The notes beneath the pieces are model-generated. The model had not been told where the DNA came from. It was given only the letters and a program-made list of their open reading frames with translations, and made no database searches. DNA of 64,000 nucleotides from Molossus alvarezi (taxonomy: Eukaryota; Chordata; Mammalia; Chiroptera; Molossidae), in NCBI GenBank assembly GCA_037176705.1, contig CM073899.1:744001-808000 (forward strand). Direction: 5' to 3'. The translations under genes and the position numbers were made by a program. Below are positions 10,421 through 22,500 of this stretch, piece by piece. Each line of letters begins with the position of its first letter. Position 1 is the stretch's first letter.

Positions 10421-12189
10421 TGTATATTCTTATTTATTGCAATTTTTATTTATTATGGTTACATTTCTCTTCCTATGTCCTCTGCTTATTGCAGCACCCC
10501 TTTTCACATTTCTTAGAGTGCTGTTTGTTGCTAACATATTCTATTAGCCTTTTTCTCTGGGAAGCTCTTCTTTTATTTCACCTTCTATATTCAATGATAG
10601 TTTTGCTTGATAGAGTCATCTTGGATTCAGATTCTTTTTTTTTTTCTTTACCGTAATCACTTCATGACTTTCTCCTCTGTCCAGTAGTGTTTTTGTTGAG
10701 CATTCAGCTGAAAAGGTTCTGTGGATTTTTTTGTGGGTCATCTGTTGCTTATCTCTTGCCATGTTTCAAATTCTATTTCTCTCTTTAATTTTGGCCTGTT
10801 AATTATTATGTGTCTCTATGTGAGTCTTTTTGGATTCTTCAAAGTTGTAGCTCTTTGTGCTTCTAGAAGTTATATGCCATTTTCCTTCACCAAGTTATGA
10901 GAGTTTTCTGACATGATTTATTCAAATATATTCTCTATCCCTTGCTCATTTTCTTTTCCTGGAACTTCTATGATGTGTCTGTTAATTGTGTTTCATGGTG
11001 TCCCACAGTTCTCTTAGGCTGTCTTTCTGTTTGTTAATTATTTGTTTATTTTTGGTTCTCTTATTGGGTAGTATTTTTTACCCTGTCTTCTAATTCACCG
11101 ATCCAATCCTTGGATTTCGCTGACCTACATCTTATTCTTTCCAATGGGTTCTTTATATCTGCTTTTTCATTATTTATTTCCAGTTTGTTCATTTTCAATG
11201 TTTCTTTATCTTCACTCATGCTGTTGAGCTCTTTACTTATGTTGTTGAGTTTCCTCATAGTATTACTCCTAATTCTCCTTCTGATATCTTGTTTAATCCA
11301 TTTCACCTATCTCTTCGCTTGTAGAATATCTTGTTCTTTCATTTGGGACTTGATTGATTGTTTCACCATTGTGGCTGTCTCAGTGTGTTTTAGATCCTGC
11401 CAAATTTTCCCTATGGGTTTTGGTGTTTTTCTGATTGTGGCTCCCTTTACTGGGTTTGGATAAGTGTGAAGAAACCCATGTTAAACACTACTCCCAAGGA
11501 TTATTTTCCTGGGTAGATTGGAAGGCCATGCTCTAGCTTTTTTTTGGCAGCCATTAGTCTCATTAACTTCATGAACCTCAATTTGTAACCCTCAAATGTA
11601 TGAAAAATTTCTTAGGTATAAGAAGAATTCCAGAGGGTGGGGCACTTGCTTTCTGTCAGACACTATATGTTAATGAGCCTCAATTTGCATTTTCAGGTCA
11701 GCCTGGTGGTGTTGAATTCCTGAGGCAGGGGCTATTGCTTCTCCCAAGGCTCTGAGAAGAATCTCCTTGTTTAAGGTGGCTGCTGTTCTATGAGGGATTG
11801 ATAACAGCACAAAAATTCCAGTGTCCTTCCCTCCAGCTGTTTTCTGAACCAATAGCCCTGGACACTCTCCTCACATTTTCAATGCAGTCATCCATCCCTC
11901 TGCTAAAGCCCAAGGCAAGTAAATGTACTTGATTTTGTGCTTTTTAAAACCCCTGTCTCTCAGCTGAAGCAGCCTTCAGCTATTGTTTGTGGGCCCCCAG
12001 GCTGCTCTATCACACCTCCACAGTTTCTACCAGGCTCAATTTGGCACCCTCTTTCTGTCCCTGGTTATACAGGTTCTCTCAGCTGTTTGGAGTTGGTTTT
12101 TCCCCATGTTGTGTTTTTGTTTTTGTTGTAGTTTCAGTTTGGTTGTAGGAGGAGGTTTGTGTAGGTTCCCATTACTTCACTGCCATTTT

Positions 12190-12390
12190 CCCTTCCCCTT
12201 AATATTTTATAAAATATTATCTTGATAATACTGAATCACTAAATATAAATACATATGATTTCTTCAACCTCTTCATGACATCCCAAATAAAGAAATTCAC
12301 AAATAGGAAACTGAGGCCCTGAGTGAAGACACATGAGGAATCAGGGTAAAGAGACTCAGAATCCTCATTTCTGGACAGTAGTGATCTGAA
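12190..12390 (+). repeat. Non-L1 flank of the 5.4 kb tandem unit, copy 2
   Basis: Second copy of the flank described at 6797: TTAATATTTTATAAAA, ACTGAATCAC, GATTTCTTC, GGAAACTGAGGCCCTGAG and GATCTGAAACAC in the same order and spacing, directly after an L1 5' end. No gene signal. Confidence 0.82.
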
Positions 12391-12515
12391 ACACTGCATA
12401 TCTATCTACATCTATATCTATATTATTTATATCCATCTATATTTATACTTAATCTATCTTTATCATCTATGTCTATATCTAATTTATCTATGTCACCTAT
12501 ATTTATATTTATATA
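12391..12515 (+). repeat. TATC microsatellite, copy 2 (degenerate)
   Basis: Interrupted ATCTATATC/TATTTATATC units at the position equivalent to 7013-7150. More degenerate than the other two copies. It runs into an AT-rich L1 tail. Confidence 0.75.
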
Positions 12516-12519
12516 GTAA

Positions 12520-13304
12520 TTCATTTTTTATTATTAATTAATTTATTTTTGTGTTAGATGTTTCTCCTCTCCCCACCCCCTCATTCCACCTATACCTCTC
12601 TCCCTGCCCTGTCTCCACATTACATGCATATAAGTTCTGTGGTTTATCTCTCCCTCACTACTACCTCTTCTGGGGATTGTCAATCTGTACCTCACTTCTA
12701 CATCTTTGGGACTAGCCCATTCCTCAGACTGTTACTTTCATTATATTCCACAGATAGGGGACATCATATGATACTTTTCATTCTTTCTCTTTGGCTTGTT
12801 TCACTTAGGAAAATACTATCCAGTTCCCTCCATGTCGTCACAATGGATAAGAGATCTTTCTTTCTTATAGCTGCATAGTACTCCATTGAGTATATGTACC
12901 ACAGGCTTTTTTATCCATTTGTCTACTGATGGAAATTTGGGCTGTTTCTAGATCTTAGCTATTGTAAATTGTGCTGCTATGAACATGGGGGTAGGATATA
13001 TTCCTAGAAGTGGGATCACTGGGTCAAATGGAAGTTCAATTTTTACTTTTTTGAGGTAACACCATATTGTTTTTCCATTGTGGCTGCACCAGTCTGCATT
13101 CCCTCCAGCAGTGTACTGGTGTCCCCTTTCTCCACATCTTCGCAAAGACTTGTTATTAGATGATTTCTTGATGGCGGCGATTCTGACAGGTGTGAGGTGA
13201 CATCTCTCTGATGATTAGTGATGTGGAGCATTTCTTCATATATTACTTAGCCATTTGTTGGTCCTGTTTGGAGACGTGTCTATTTATTCCTCTGCCCATT
13301 TCTG
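12520..13304 (-). mobile_element. LINE-1 (type B), 3' part, left of nested insertion
   Basis: 3' tail (ATTAATTAATTTATTT), 3'UTR and the C-terminal part of ORF2 (12948-13231: [33 protein letters not shown]) of the L1 in the second tandem unit. Small deletions relative to the first unit are visible in the 3'UTR near 12618 and near 12990. It is interrupted after CTGCCCATTTCT at about 13303 by a type A L1 and resumes at about 19546. Confidence 0.85.
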
Positions 13305-13555
13305 GATATATAAGTCTATTTTTTTTTATTAATTAATTTTTGTTACAGATGTTTCTCCTTTTTCCCCCACTGATTCCCCCCTCTTTCTCCCTCCCTGACC
13401 TTTCCCCGGTTTGTTGTCCATGTCCACTGTTCTTGCATACATGCATGTAAGTTCTGTGGTTTATCTCTCCCCCACCATCCTCTTTTGGTAATTGTCAGTC
13501 TGTACCCCACTCCCATGTCTCTGGAACTACCTCATTTCTCAGACTGTTTTGTTCA

Positions 13556-16500
13556 TTATATTCCACAAATAAGTGAGATCGTATGAAACTTGTCTTTCTC
13601 TGTTTGGCTTGGTTCACTTAGGATGATACTTTCCAGGTCCCTCCGTGTAGTCTCAAAGGATAAGAGATCTTTCTTTCTTACAGCTGTGTAGTACTCCACT
13701 GTGTATATGTACCACAGCTTTTTTATCCATTCGTCTACTGATGGACACTTGGGCTGTTTCCAGATCTTAGCTATTGTAAATAGTGCTGCTATAAACATGG
13801 GGATACATATATTCTTTCTGATTGGTGTTTCAGGCTTCTTAGGGTATATTCTTAGAAGTGGAATCACTGGATCAAATGGAAGTTCAATTCTTAGTTTTTT
13901 GAGGTAACACCATATTGTTTTCCATAGTGGCTGCACCAGTCTGCATTCCCACCAGCAGTACACTAGAGTCCTCTTTTCTCCACACACTCGCCAACAGTTG
14001 TTGTTTGATGATTTGTTGATGGTGGCCATTCTGACAGGTGTGAGGTGATACTTCATTGTTGTTTTAATTTGCATCTCTCTGATGATTAGTGATGATGAGC
14101 ATTTCTTAATATGTTTCTTAGCCATTTGTATGTCCTGTTTGGAGAGGTGTCTATTTAGTTCCTCTGCCCATTTTTCAATTGGTTTCTTTGTCTTCCTTTT
14201 GTTGAGATGTATGAGCACTCTTTATATATATATTGGAAATTAACCCTTATCTGATATATCATTGGCTCTTATGCTCTCCCATACAGTGGGTAGCCTATCC
14301 ATTTTGATGATTGTATCTTTTGTTGTGCAGAAGCTTTTGAGTTTGCTGTAGTCTGATGTATTCATTTTCTCCTTGGTTTCTATTACCTTAGCTGATATAT
14401 CAGTGAAAATTCTGCTGCGTATGATGTCGGAAATTTTGTTGCCTACTGTTTCTTCTAGGATTTTTATCGATCATGAGTCACATTTAAATCTTTTATCCAT
14501 TTTGAGTTTAATTCTTGTGTAGGGTGTAAGTTGATGGTCCAGTTTCAATTTTCTGCAAGTAGCTGTCCAATTTTCCCAACACAATATATTTAACAGGCTG
14601 TCCTTACTCCACTGTTTGCTCTTGCCACCTTTTTCAAATATTAATTGAGCATATTGCCTTGGGTCTTTTTCTGGGTTTTCTGTTCTGTTCCACGGGTCTA
14701 TATGCCTGTTCTTGTGCCAGTACCAGTCTCTTTTCATTACGGTGGCTTTGTAGTATAACCTGAAATCTGATAATGTGATCCCTCCTACTTTGTTCTTCCT
14801 TTTCAAGATTGCTGTGGCTATTCGAGGCCTTTTCGGTTCCATATGAACTTTTGAAGTAATTGTTCTAATTCTGTGAAGTATGCCGTTGGTATTTTGATGG
14901 GGACTGCGTTGAATCTATAGATTGCTTTGGGTAACATGCACATTTTAATGATGTTAATTCTCCTAATCCATGAACAGGGTATGTGCTTTCACTTTTTTAT
15001 ATCTTCATCTATTTCTTTTTTCAAAGACCTGTAGTTTTCTTCAAATAAGTCCTTTATTTCTTTGGTTAAGTTAATTCCTAGGTATCTTAATTTTTTGGCC
15101 ACAATGGTAAATGGGATTCTTTTCTTAGTTTCTCCTTCTGCGAGTTCATCATTGGTGTATAAGAATGCCATCAATTTCTTGACGTTAATTTTGTATCCTG
15201 CTACTTTGCCAAATTTATTTATTAAGTCTTGTAAACCTTTGATGGAGTCTTTGGGGTTTTCTATGTATAGTATCATGTCATCTGCAAATAATGACAATTT
15301 CACGTCCTCCTTTCCCATTTGGATCCCTTTTATTTTTTCTTCCTGTCTGATTGCTGTGACTAAGACTTCCAGTAATATGTTAAATAAGAGTGGCAAAAGT
15401 GGGCATCCTTGCCTGGGTCCTCTTCTTAACAGACGTGCTTTTAGTTTTTGTCCATTGAGTATGATGTCGGCTGTATGTCTTTCATATATGGCCTTTATTA
15501 TGTCTAGATATGATCCCTCTATTCCCACATTGCTCAGTGTTTTTATCAGAAATGGGTGCCGGATTTTGTCAAAGGCTTTTTCAGCATCTATTGGTATTAT
15601 CATGTGGTTTTTATTGTTCATTTCATTTATGTGGTGTATCACATTTATTGATTTGCGAACACTGTACTAGTCTTGCATCTTTTGGAGGAATCCCACTTCG
15701 TCAAGGTGAATAATTTTTTTGTTGAATTGTTGGATCTGATTTGCTAGTATTTTGTTCAGGATTTTGGTATCTATGTTCATCAGGGATATTGGCCTATAGT
15801 TTTCTTTCTTTGTAGTGTCTTTTTCTGGTTCTGGAATTAGAATTATGCTGGCTTCATAAAACGAGTTTGGAAGTCTTTCTTCTTCTTGAATTTTTTGAAA
15901 TAGTTTGAGGAGAAATGGGTATTAGTTCTTCTTTAAATGTTCGGTAAAACTCCCCCGTGAAGCCATCTGGGCCTGGGCTTTTGTTTGCTGGGAGAGTCTT
16001 GATTACATCTTCAATTTCTTCTGTTGTTATTGGTCTGTTCAAGTTTTCTATCTCTTCCTGATCCAGTTTTGGGAAACTATGTGTTTCTAGAAATTTGTCC
16101 ATTTTTGCTTAGATTGTCGAATTTTTGCCATATAATTTGTTCATAGTATTTGTTAACGATCTTTTGTATTTCTGTGGTGTCAGTTGTTACCTCTCTTCTT
16201 TTATTTCTGATTTTGTGTATTTGGGTTCTCTCTCTTTGTTTCTTGGTGAGTCTAGTTAAGGGTTTATCTATCTTGTTTCTCTTTTCAAAAAACCAGGTCT
16301 TTGTTTTATTGATCCTTTGAATTGTTTTTTGGTCTCTATGTCATTTATTTCTGCTATGATCTTTACTATTTCTTTCCTTCTACTTCCTCTGGGGTTTTCT
16401 TTTTGTTTGTTCTCTAGTTCTTTAAGTTGTGAGGTTAGATAATGTATTAGAGATTTTTCTTGTTTTTTGAGGTAGGCCTGTAGTGCTATCAACTTCCCTC

Positions 16501-17360
16501 TCAGAACTGCTTTCGCTGTATCCCATAGATTTTGTGTTGTTGTGTCTTCATTTTCATTGGTTTCCATAAAGTTTTTGATTTCTTCCTTGATCTCCTTGGT
16601 GACCCATTCATTGTTTAATAACATGCTACTTAGCTTACATGTGTTCAAATGTCTTTTAATATTCTTCTTGCAATTGATTTCTATTTTCATGCCATTGTGA
16701 TCTGAGAAGATGCTTGATATGATTTCACTCTTCTTGAACTTGTAGAGACTTAGTTTGTGCCCTAACATGTGGTCTGTCTTTGAGAATGTCCCATGTGCAC
16801 ATGAGAAGAATGTGAATTCTGTTGTTTTGGGGTGTAATACTGTGTAGATACCTATTAAATCCATTTGGTCTAGTGCTTGTTTTAGAGTCTTATTTTCTTG
16901 CTAATATTTTGTCTAGTGGATCTATCCAATGATGTCAGCGGGGTGTTGAAGTCCCCTGCTATGATTGTATTGCTATCGATTTCTCCTTTGAAGTCCTCCA
17001 GAAGATTTTTAATATATTTTCGTGCTCTTATATTGGGTGCATATATGTTTATCAAGGTTATATCTTCCTGTTGGATAGATCCTTTCAATATTATGTAGTG
17101 GCCTTCTTTGTCTCTAGTTATGGTCTTCATTTTGAAGTCTATTTTATCAGATATGAGTATTGCTACCCCAGCTTTTCTTTCATTTGTTTCCTTAGAAGAT
17201 TTTTTTCCACCCCTTCACTTTCTATCTATGTGAGTCTTTTGTTGTGAGGTGGGTTTCTTGTGAACAACAGCTACTCAGTGTCTTTTTATGGGAGTATTCA
17301 ATCCATTTACATTTAAGGTAATTATTGATATGTACTTACTTATTGCCCTTTTTGTTTAGT
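13556..17360 (-). pseudogene. L1 type A ORF2 remnant (endonuclease + RT)
   Basis: Open minus-strand pieces cover most of ORF2: endonuclease 16882-17130 (NIYAPNIRARKYIKNLLED, GDFNTPLTSLDRSTRQ), post-endonuclease region 16268-16864 (contains [12 protein letters not shown] and [19 protein letters not shown]), pre-RT 15854-16102 ([15 protein letters not shown]), RT palm 14989-15642 ([20 protein letters not shown] and [18 protein letters not shown]), thumb 14471-14842, and C-terminal region 13556-14218 ([40 protein letters not shown], ending ISLICGI). The FADD palm motif and GDFN and SDHN endonuclease motifs are present, but at least six frame breaks or stops separate the pieces, so no functional enzyme is encoded. 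Confidence 0.88.
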
Positions 17361-17437
17361 GTAGTTCTATTTTTCTTCCCATTTCTCCTGCTAATTACAG
17401 CAGTCCTTTTAACATTTCTTGCATTGCTGGTTTGGTG

Positions 17438-18330
17438 CTAATGTATTCCCTTAGCCTTTTTCTTTTTCTTTTTTTTTTTTTTGTCTGGGAAGCTCTTTAT
17501 TTGACATTGTATTTTGAATGATAGCCTTCCTGGGTAGAGTAGTCTTGGATTCAGATCCTTGTTTTTCATGACCTTGATTACCTCATGCCATTCCCTTCTG
17601 GCCTGTAGTGTTTCTTGTGAGAAGTCAGCTGAGGGCCTTATGTGGTTTCCTTTGTAGGTCACCTGTTGCTTATCTCTTGCTGCTTTTAGGATTCTCACTT
17701 TGTCTTTAATTTTTCGCAGTTTGATTACTATGTGTCTTGGTGTGTGCCTGTTTGGGTTCTTCTTACTTGGGGCTCTCTGTGCTTCTTGAACTTGAATGCT
17801 TCCTTCCTTCACCAAATTAGGGAAGTTTTCTGTCACTATTTCTTTGAATATATTCTCTAACCCTTGCTTATTTTCTTTTTCTTCAGGGACTCCTATGATG
17901 CAATAATATTCCATTTCCAGTTGTCCCACAGTTCTCTTAAGCTGTCTTCCTGTTTTTTAATTGTTTTTTTTTTCTTATGGTTTTCTGATTGTTTGATTTT
18001 TTCTACCCTGTCTTCTAATTCACTGATCCGGTCCTCAGCTTCCCCTACTCTGCTTTTTAGACCTTCCAATGTGTTTTTTATTTCTGATATGTCATTCTTC
18101 ATTTCTTCTTTGAGGTTTTTAATTTCCATCTAGTTGATTTTCCACATTTCTATGTCTTTACTGGTGGTGCTCATGTCCTTACACATGCTGTTGAGCTTCC
18201 TCAACACCATGGCTCTAAATTCTAGTTCTGTTAACTTGCTTAACTGCACCTCATTTATCTCATCTTCGGTAGAGGTCTCTTGTTCTTTCATTTGGCTTTT
18301 ATTTCTGTTTTTCACCATTTTGGCTATCAC
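17438..18330 (-). pseudogene. L1 type A ORF1 remnant
   Basis: Three open pieces: 18130-18330 (N-terminal, TEDEINEVQLSKLTELEFRA), 17893-18129 (coiled coil, KNDISEIKNTLEGLKSRVGE and RISELEDRVEKIKQSE) and 17438-17929 (RNA-binding middle and C-terminal domains, IKDKVRILKAARDKQQVTYK, LSADFSQETLQARREWHEV, LNPRLLYPGRLSFKI). The domain order and size are right for ORF1p, but T-homopolymer runs at 17460-17482 and 17966-17972 and frame changes between pieces disable it. The piece 17438-17929 ends in a lysine run encoded by one of these T-runs. Confidence 0.85.
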
Positions 18331-18967
18331 AGTGGGCTTTGGAGTCTGCCAAATTTTCCCTGTGGGTTTTGGTGTTCTGCTGTTTATGGCTCCCTCTCCT
18401 GGGTTTGGATGAGCCAGGGATGTCCCAATTTAAACACCACTGTCAAGTCTTAACTTTTCTAGTTAGTGTTGCTAGTCCAGGGAATGGTATTTTCCTCTAC
18501 CTTTTTTTTTGCCTGGAGGCTATTAGTAGAGGTTACCTGAAGAAACTTGGTTTCTTAGTTGCCTGAAAAACTCCTGCAGGTTCTCAGTGTAAGAGTATTT
18601 CCTTGAGGGTGGGGCAGCTGCTGGTTGTTAATGGGCCTCAATTAGCATTTCAGTGGCCACCAGGTGGGTTTAAATATTGAGGGAGTGGCCGCTGTCTCTT
18701 CCCAGGGCCCTCAGAAGGAGTTAAATGACCACAGTCCTGCCTGGCTGCACTCAGCCAAAGCTCTGAGCACCCTCCAAAACCCGAGTGTACCCACACAGTT
18801 CCAATGCAGTCTGCCTTCCCTCTACTGTAGCCCAAGGTGAGTGGCTGCTACTGATTTAGCCTCTGTTTAGACTCTGCATCGTGGAGCTGCCTTGAACTTT
18901 TAACCCAAGGGCGCTGCTTCAAGCCATGGGCGACCGTGGCTGTGGCACCAGCCAAGGGTGTCACACT

Positions 18968-19305
18968 CAGCAGAAACCACAGGACTAAGCCGCAGTATCG
19001 GGACAGTGCAGAGGTGGCAGCAGCTTTCAGCAGAGTCCCCTGGTCCCAGCGAGCCATGCGGCATCAGCTAAGGGCTTAACAGGCAGCAGAGTTTGCAGGA
19101 CTCCACTGGGGTTGCAGCCAAGGCACCATCAGCTTCCCGCGGAGTCCCCTGGTATCAGCCAGTCCATGCTGCAACAGCCAAGGGCTTAGCAGGTCACAGA
19201 GATCGCAAGACTCAGTCGAGGTTGCAGCTGAGGCAGTAGCAGCAGCTTTCCGCCTAGTCCCCCCGGTCCCAGCCGAGTCTGCTGGTCCCTGCCCAGGCCA
19301 CTGTG
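18968..19305 (-). repeat. L1 5'UTR tandem repeat, about 113-bp unit
   Basis: Three diverged copies starting at about 18968, 19083 and 19194, each with CAGCAGAG/CACAGAG followed by GCAGGACTC or GCAAGACTC, GGTTGCAGC, CAGCTTTC or CAGCTTCCC, and CAAGGGCTTA. It lies in the 5'UTR of the type A L1, where promoters reside. The sister 5'UTR at 50990-51425 carries a different tandem repeat, and those at about 30450 and 49690 carry none. Confidence 0.7.
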
Positions 19306-19440
19306 GACCTTGGGCTCCTGGTTCCCTCTCACGTCCTTGCAAGTCTACCAGGATTGAGTTGGTATCCCTGGTTATGTGGTCCTCCAAGGTGTCTTTCGGT
19401 TGCCCCTTCCTAACGATTTTTCGATATTGAAGTCTTGATT

Positions 19441-19545
19441 GAGTCTTTTTAAAAATTAATTTAAATTTTTTTTATTTTATTTTTTCCATCACCTTTTATC
19501 TCCTCTATGCCCTCTACCACCTCCACTCATCCCCCACTCTCCCCT
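19441..19545 (-). other. AT-rich plus C-rich L1 3'UTR-like fragment
   Basis: TTTTTAAAAATTAATTTAAA, a T-rich run and then CCATCACC...CCCCCACTCTCCCC. The order (AT tail, then C-rich) is that of a minus-strand L1 3' end, so this may be a very short 5'-truncated insertion at the right edge of the nested type A element. Too short to be sure. Confidence 0.4.
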
Positions 19546-22500
19546 TTTCTTAATTCAGTTCTTTGTCTTCCTATTGTTGAGGTTTATAAGTATTCTATAT
19601 ATTTTGGAAATTAACCCTTATCTGCTGAATCATTGGTGATTATGGTCTTTGAAATAGTAGGATCCCTTTTTGTTTTGATGGTTGTTTCTTTTGCAGTGCA
19701 GAATCGTTTCAGTGTGATGTAGTACCATGTGTTCATATTTTTTTTTTTTTTTGGTGTGTATGTGTCCGTTGTCTTAGGTGTTATATCAGTGAAAATTCTG
19801 CTGTTTATGTCTGAAATTTTGTTGCCTGCACTTCTAGAATTTTTGTGGATTCACGAGTTACATTTAAGTATTTTGTCCATTTCGAGTATATTCTCATGTA
19901 CAGTGTAAGTTGGTGGTCTAGCTTCCTTTTTTTTTTTTTTTTTTGCAAGTAGCTGTCCAATTTTTCCAACACCGTTTATTGAAGAGACTCTCCTGACCCC
20001 ACTGTATGTTCTTGCCAACACTGTCAAAAGTTAATTTAGCATATTATGTGGGGTCAATTTATATGTTCTCTATTCTGTTGCATTGATTGATCTGCCTGTT
20101 CCTGTGCCAGTTCCAGGCTTATTTTTATTACAGTGGCTTTGTGGTATAACCTGAAATCTGGTAATGTGATCCCTCCTACTTTCTTCTTCTTTTTCAAGAT
20201 TTCTATGGCTATTCGGGGTCTTTTATTAGTTTTATATGAACTTTTGGAGTGTTCTTGTTCTGTGAAGTAAGTCGTTGGTATTTTGGTGAGGATTGCATTG
20301 AATGTATAGATTGCTTTGGGTGGTATGAACATTTTAAAGACGTTAATTTTATCAATCCATGAACAAGGTGTATGCTTTCACTTTTCTTATATTCCTCCGC
20401 TTCTAATTTCAGTGACCTGTAGTTATCTGTGAAGAGGTCCTTTACTTCTTTGGTGAAGATTATTCCTATGTATTGTAATATTTATTTGCTGTGATGATAA
20501 ATGGGATTGAGTTTTTAGTTTCTGTTTCTGTGATTTCATCTTTGGTATAAAAAAATGCCATAAATTTCTTGACATTAAATTTGTATCCGGCCACTTTGCC
20601 AAATTTGTTTATTAAGTCTAGTAGATTTTTGTGGGAGTCTTTAGGGTGTTCTGTGTACCATATTATGTCATCTGCATATTATGACAGTTTCACTTCCTCG
20701 TTTCCAATTTGGATCCCTTTTATGTTTACTTCTTGTCTAATTGCTGTGTCTAAGACTTCCAGTACTATGTTCAATAAGAGTGGCAAAAGTGGGCATCCCT
20801 GTCTTGTTCTCATTCATAAGGGGAATGTGTTTTGTTTTTGCCCATTGAATGTGTTGTTGGCTGTGTTTTCCATATGTGACCTTTATTACATTGCGATATG
20901 ACCCCCTATTCCCACATTGCTGAGCGTTTTTTATCAGAAATGGGTGCTGGATTTTGTCGAATGCTTTTTTAGCATATATTGATATGATTATATTTTTTTT
21001 TCTTTCATTTTGTTTATGTGATGTGTCACATTTATTGATTTGTACAAATTGTACCATCCTTGAGTGCCTGGAATGTAACCCACTTGGTCATGATGAATAA
21101 TGTGTTTGATGTATTGCTGGATTTGATTTGCTAATATTTTGTTAAGAATTTTGGCATCTGTGTTAATCTGGGATATTGGAATGTAATTTTCTTTTGTTTG
21201 TAGTGTCTTTATCTAGTTTGGGAATTAAGATTATGCTGGCCTCATAAAGTGAGTTTGGAAGTGTTCTGTCTTGGTGGATTTATTGAAATAGTTTGAGAAG
21301 AATGGTTGTTAGTTCTTTGAATGTTCAGGAAAACTCCCCTGTGAAGCCGTCTGAGTCTGGGCTTTTGTTTGCTGGGAGATTCTGGATCATATCTGCATTT
21401 TTTTTAGTTGTGATTCGTCTGTTCAAGTTTTCTGTCTCTTCCCCGTTCAGTTGTGGGAGACTATGTATTTCTAGAAATTTGTCCATCTGTTCATCTTTTG
21501 AATTTCTTGTAGTCTCTATGTTGTCTCTTTCTGCTCTGATCTTTGCTATTCATTTTTTACTACTTACTCTGAGTTTTTGTTGTTGTTTGTTAGTTTCATT
21601 TTCTTTCTAGTTTGTTAAGTTCTGATGTGAGATACTCAATTAGAAAATGTAGTTTCCTGAGGTAGACATGTATGGTATAAACTTCTATATCAGGACTACT
21701 TTCACTGAATCCCATTGATTTTCTGTTGTGTATTCATTTTCATTGGTTTCCATGAAGTTTTTAATTTTTTTTTGATCTCCTTTTGTACCCATTCATTGTT
21801 TAATAACATGCTATTTAGTCTTTATGTGTTGAAGTGATTTTGTGAAGTTTTTTGTAATTCATTTCTAGTTTCTCATCTCTTTACTTTTTACCTATGTAAG
21901 GCTTTTGTTGTGAGTATGGTCTCTTTTAAACAACATATATATAAGCTATGGATTCCTATCTATTCAGCTACTCTTTGTCTTTTGATGGGAGTGTTTAACC
22001 TCTTTGTGTTTAAGGCAATTATTGATATGTACTTAATTATTTCAATTTTCATTAATATGGTTACATTTCTCTTCCTATTTATTCTGCTTATTGCCGCACC
22101 CCTTTTAACATTTCTTAGAGAGCTGGTTGTTGCTAACATATTTTGTTAGCGTTTTTGTCTGGGAAGCTCTTTCTTTATTTCACCTTCTATTTACAATGAT
22201 AGTCTTGCTGGATAGAGTAGTGTTGGATTCAGATCCTTGTTTTTCCTTACCTTGATCACTTCATGACTTCCTCCTCTGTCCATCAGTGTGTTTGTTGAGC
22301 AATCAGCTGATAAGGTTATGTGGTTTTCTTTGTGGGTAATGTTGCTTATCTCTTGCTGCCTTTCAAATTCTCTTTATGTCTTTAATTTTGGCTTTTTAAT
22401 TATCATATGTCTCAATGTGGTCCTCTTTGGATCCTTCAAAGTTGAAGCTCTTTGTTCTTTGTGAAGGTATATGCCATTTTTCTTCACCAAGTTATGAGTG

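Larger units (their letters stand above)
7151..12189 (-). mobile_element. LINE-1 (type B), near full length, endonuclease-deleted
   Basis: Complete order on the minus strand: AT-rich tail with ATTAATTAATT (7165-7185), C-rich 3'UTR (7196-7430), ORF2 C-terminus (7433-8100: [19 protein letters not shown] and [19 protein letters not shown]), RT remnant (8983-9270: [17 protein letters not shown], where the usual FADD is YAND), RT N-flank (9713-9907), ORF2 N-terminus, ORF1 (about 10560-11300) and 5'UTR ending CTTCACTGCCATTTT near 12189. The endonuclease deletion is at 10261-10280 (TTTCTAGTTTC joined to CCATCTCTTCACTTTC). No long frame survives. It is the L1 of the first complete 5.4 kb tandem unit. 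Confidence 0.9.
13305..19440 (-). mobile_element. LINE-1 (type A), near full length, nested in type B
   Basis: About 6.1 kb with every L1 part in order on the minus strand: T/AATT-rich tail (13318-13345), 3'UTR (to about 13556), ORF2 (13556-17360), ORF1 (17438-18330), and a long GC-rich 5'UTR (18340-19440) that contains a roughly 113-bp tandem repeat. The outermost 5' end seen in other type A copies (a CATTCACTC-CC-CCATTTT signature) is missing, so about 100 bp were lost at the 5' end. It splits the type B ORF2 at CTGCCCATTTCT (left) and TTTTCTTAATTCAG (right); CCATTTCT/CCTTTTCT may be an eroded target duplication. Confidence 0.9.
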
